5,869 bases of DNA from Acidobacteriota bacterium. Lineage in GTDB: Bacteria > Acidobacteriota > Aminicenantia > UBA2199. The notes beneath the pieces are model-generated. The model was not told the DNA's origin. It ran no database searches and saw only the letters and a program-made list of their open reading frames with translations. Of this stretch, positions 5,752 through 5,869 are shown in pieces (the first letter of the stretch is position 1; each line of letters begins with the position of its first letter). Made by a program: the position numbers and the translations under genes. The DNA lies in assembly GCA_021817755.1 (NCBI GenBank), contig JAKAGC010000290.1, positions 1 to 5,869 of the forward strand, read 5' to 3'.

Positions 5752-5869
5752 TGGCTTTTGGGAATGGAAAGAAATCATAATTAATATAAATAGGATAATA
5801 TGAATCCCATTGAAATAGAATAGTATTATATTTTTTCCCTTTCATTTCAATTGTGGTAAAATATACTAT
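5752..5869 (+). other. downstream flank with a possible promoter -10 at the window edge
   Basis: No gene of credible length starts here. TATACT (5862-5867, five of six for a -10) lies at the extreme right edge, but the best -35 at a 17-base distance (CTTTCA, 5839-5844) is poor. It may belong to the next gene outside the window. No GC-rich hairpin with a T-run is seen after the nucleotidyltransferase stop. Confidence 0.25.

Noticed and set aside
5719..5811. 9-bp inverted repeat AATGGGATT (5719-5727) and AATCCCATT (5803-5811), considered as a terminator
   Set aside because: The arms are 75 bases apart, one is inside the coding region, and no T-run directly follows. It is probably chance.
5800..5823. 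Seven-codon open frame (MNPIEIE) preceded by AGGA
   Set aside because: It is too short to support as a gene and has no promoter of its own; such frames occur by chance.
5453..5845. 130-codon open frame on the minus strand opposite the nucleotidyltransferase gene
   Set aside because: It lies antisense over a gene with a clear catalytic motif, promoter and ribosome binding site; its own translation shows no recognisable motif.

Overview
The window holds four complete genes and the start of a fifth, from a moderately AT-rich bacterium. Three features suggest a cell with an envelope of Gram-negative type: an ExbD/TolR-like membrane protein, an exported alpha/beta hydrolase, and a hexapeptide-repeat acetyltransferase of the kind that decorates surface polysaccharides. 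The transketolase sequence recalls spirochaete-type enzymes by memory of the family, but I could not search and do not assign a phylum.

Layout: positions 1-4202 are read on the minus strand and 4371-5751 on the plus strand, with a divergent intergenic region at 4203-4370. Reading the minus strand in its own direction, the order is: an exported esterase-like protein with a helical/TPR C-terminal half (4202-2739); transketolase (best start 2630, stop 516); a 31-codon open stretch directly after the transketolase stop (515-420); and an ExbD/TolR-like gene that begins at 423 and runs off the left edge. On the plus strand there is a left-handed beta-helix acyltransferase (4371-5075), a 352-base AT-rich gap, and a small MNT-type nucleotidyltransferase (5428-5751).

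Three near-consensus sigma70-type promoters can be read, each with a 17-base spacer. They lie before the esterase (TTGACA/TATAAT), transketolase (TTGACA/GATAAT) and the nucleotidyltransferase (TTGAAA/TATAAT). The esterase promoter places the predicted +1 exactly on the A of its ATG, so that mRNA may be leaderless. The transketolase promoter lies over an upstream in-frame TTG, which argues for the ATG at 2630 preceded by AGGAG.

The genes do not form one obvious pathway. Transketolase is core pentose-phosphate metabolism, the hydrolase and the acyltransferase probably act at or on the cell envelope, and the MNT protein is usually half of a HEPN/MNT toxin-antitoxin pair, with no partner visible here. 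I found no RNA genes, CRISPR array, insertion sequence or convincing Rho-independent terminator. The least ordinary places are the junction after transketolase (open-frame remnant, ATGA overlap, fall to about 25% GC), the possible leaderless gene, and the divergent intergenic region with a palindrome and a helically phased direct repeat. I see no clear evidence of a wholly new system.
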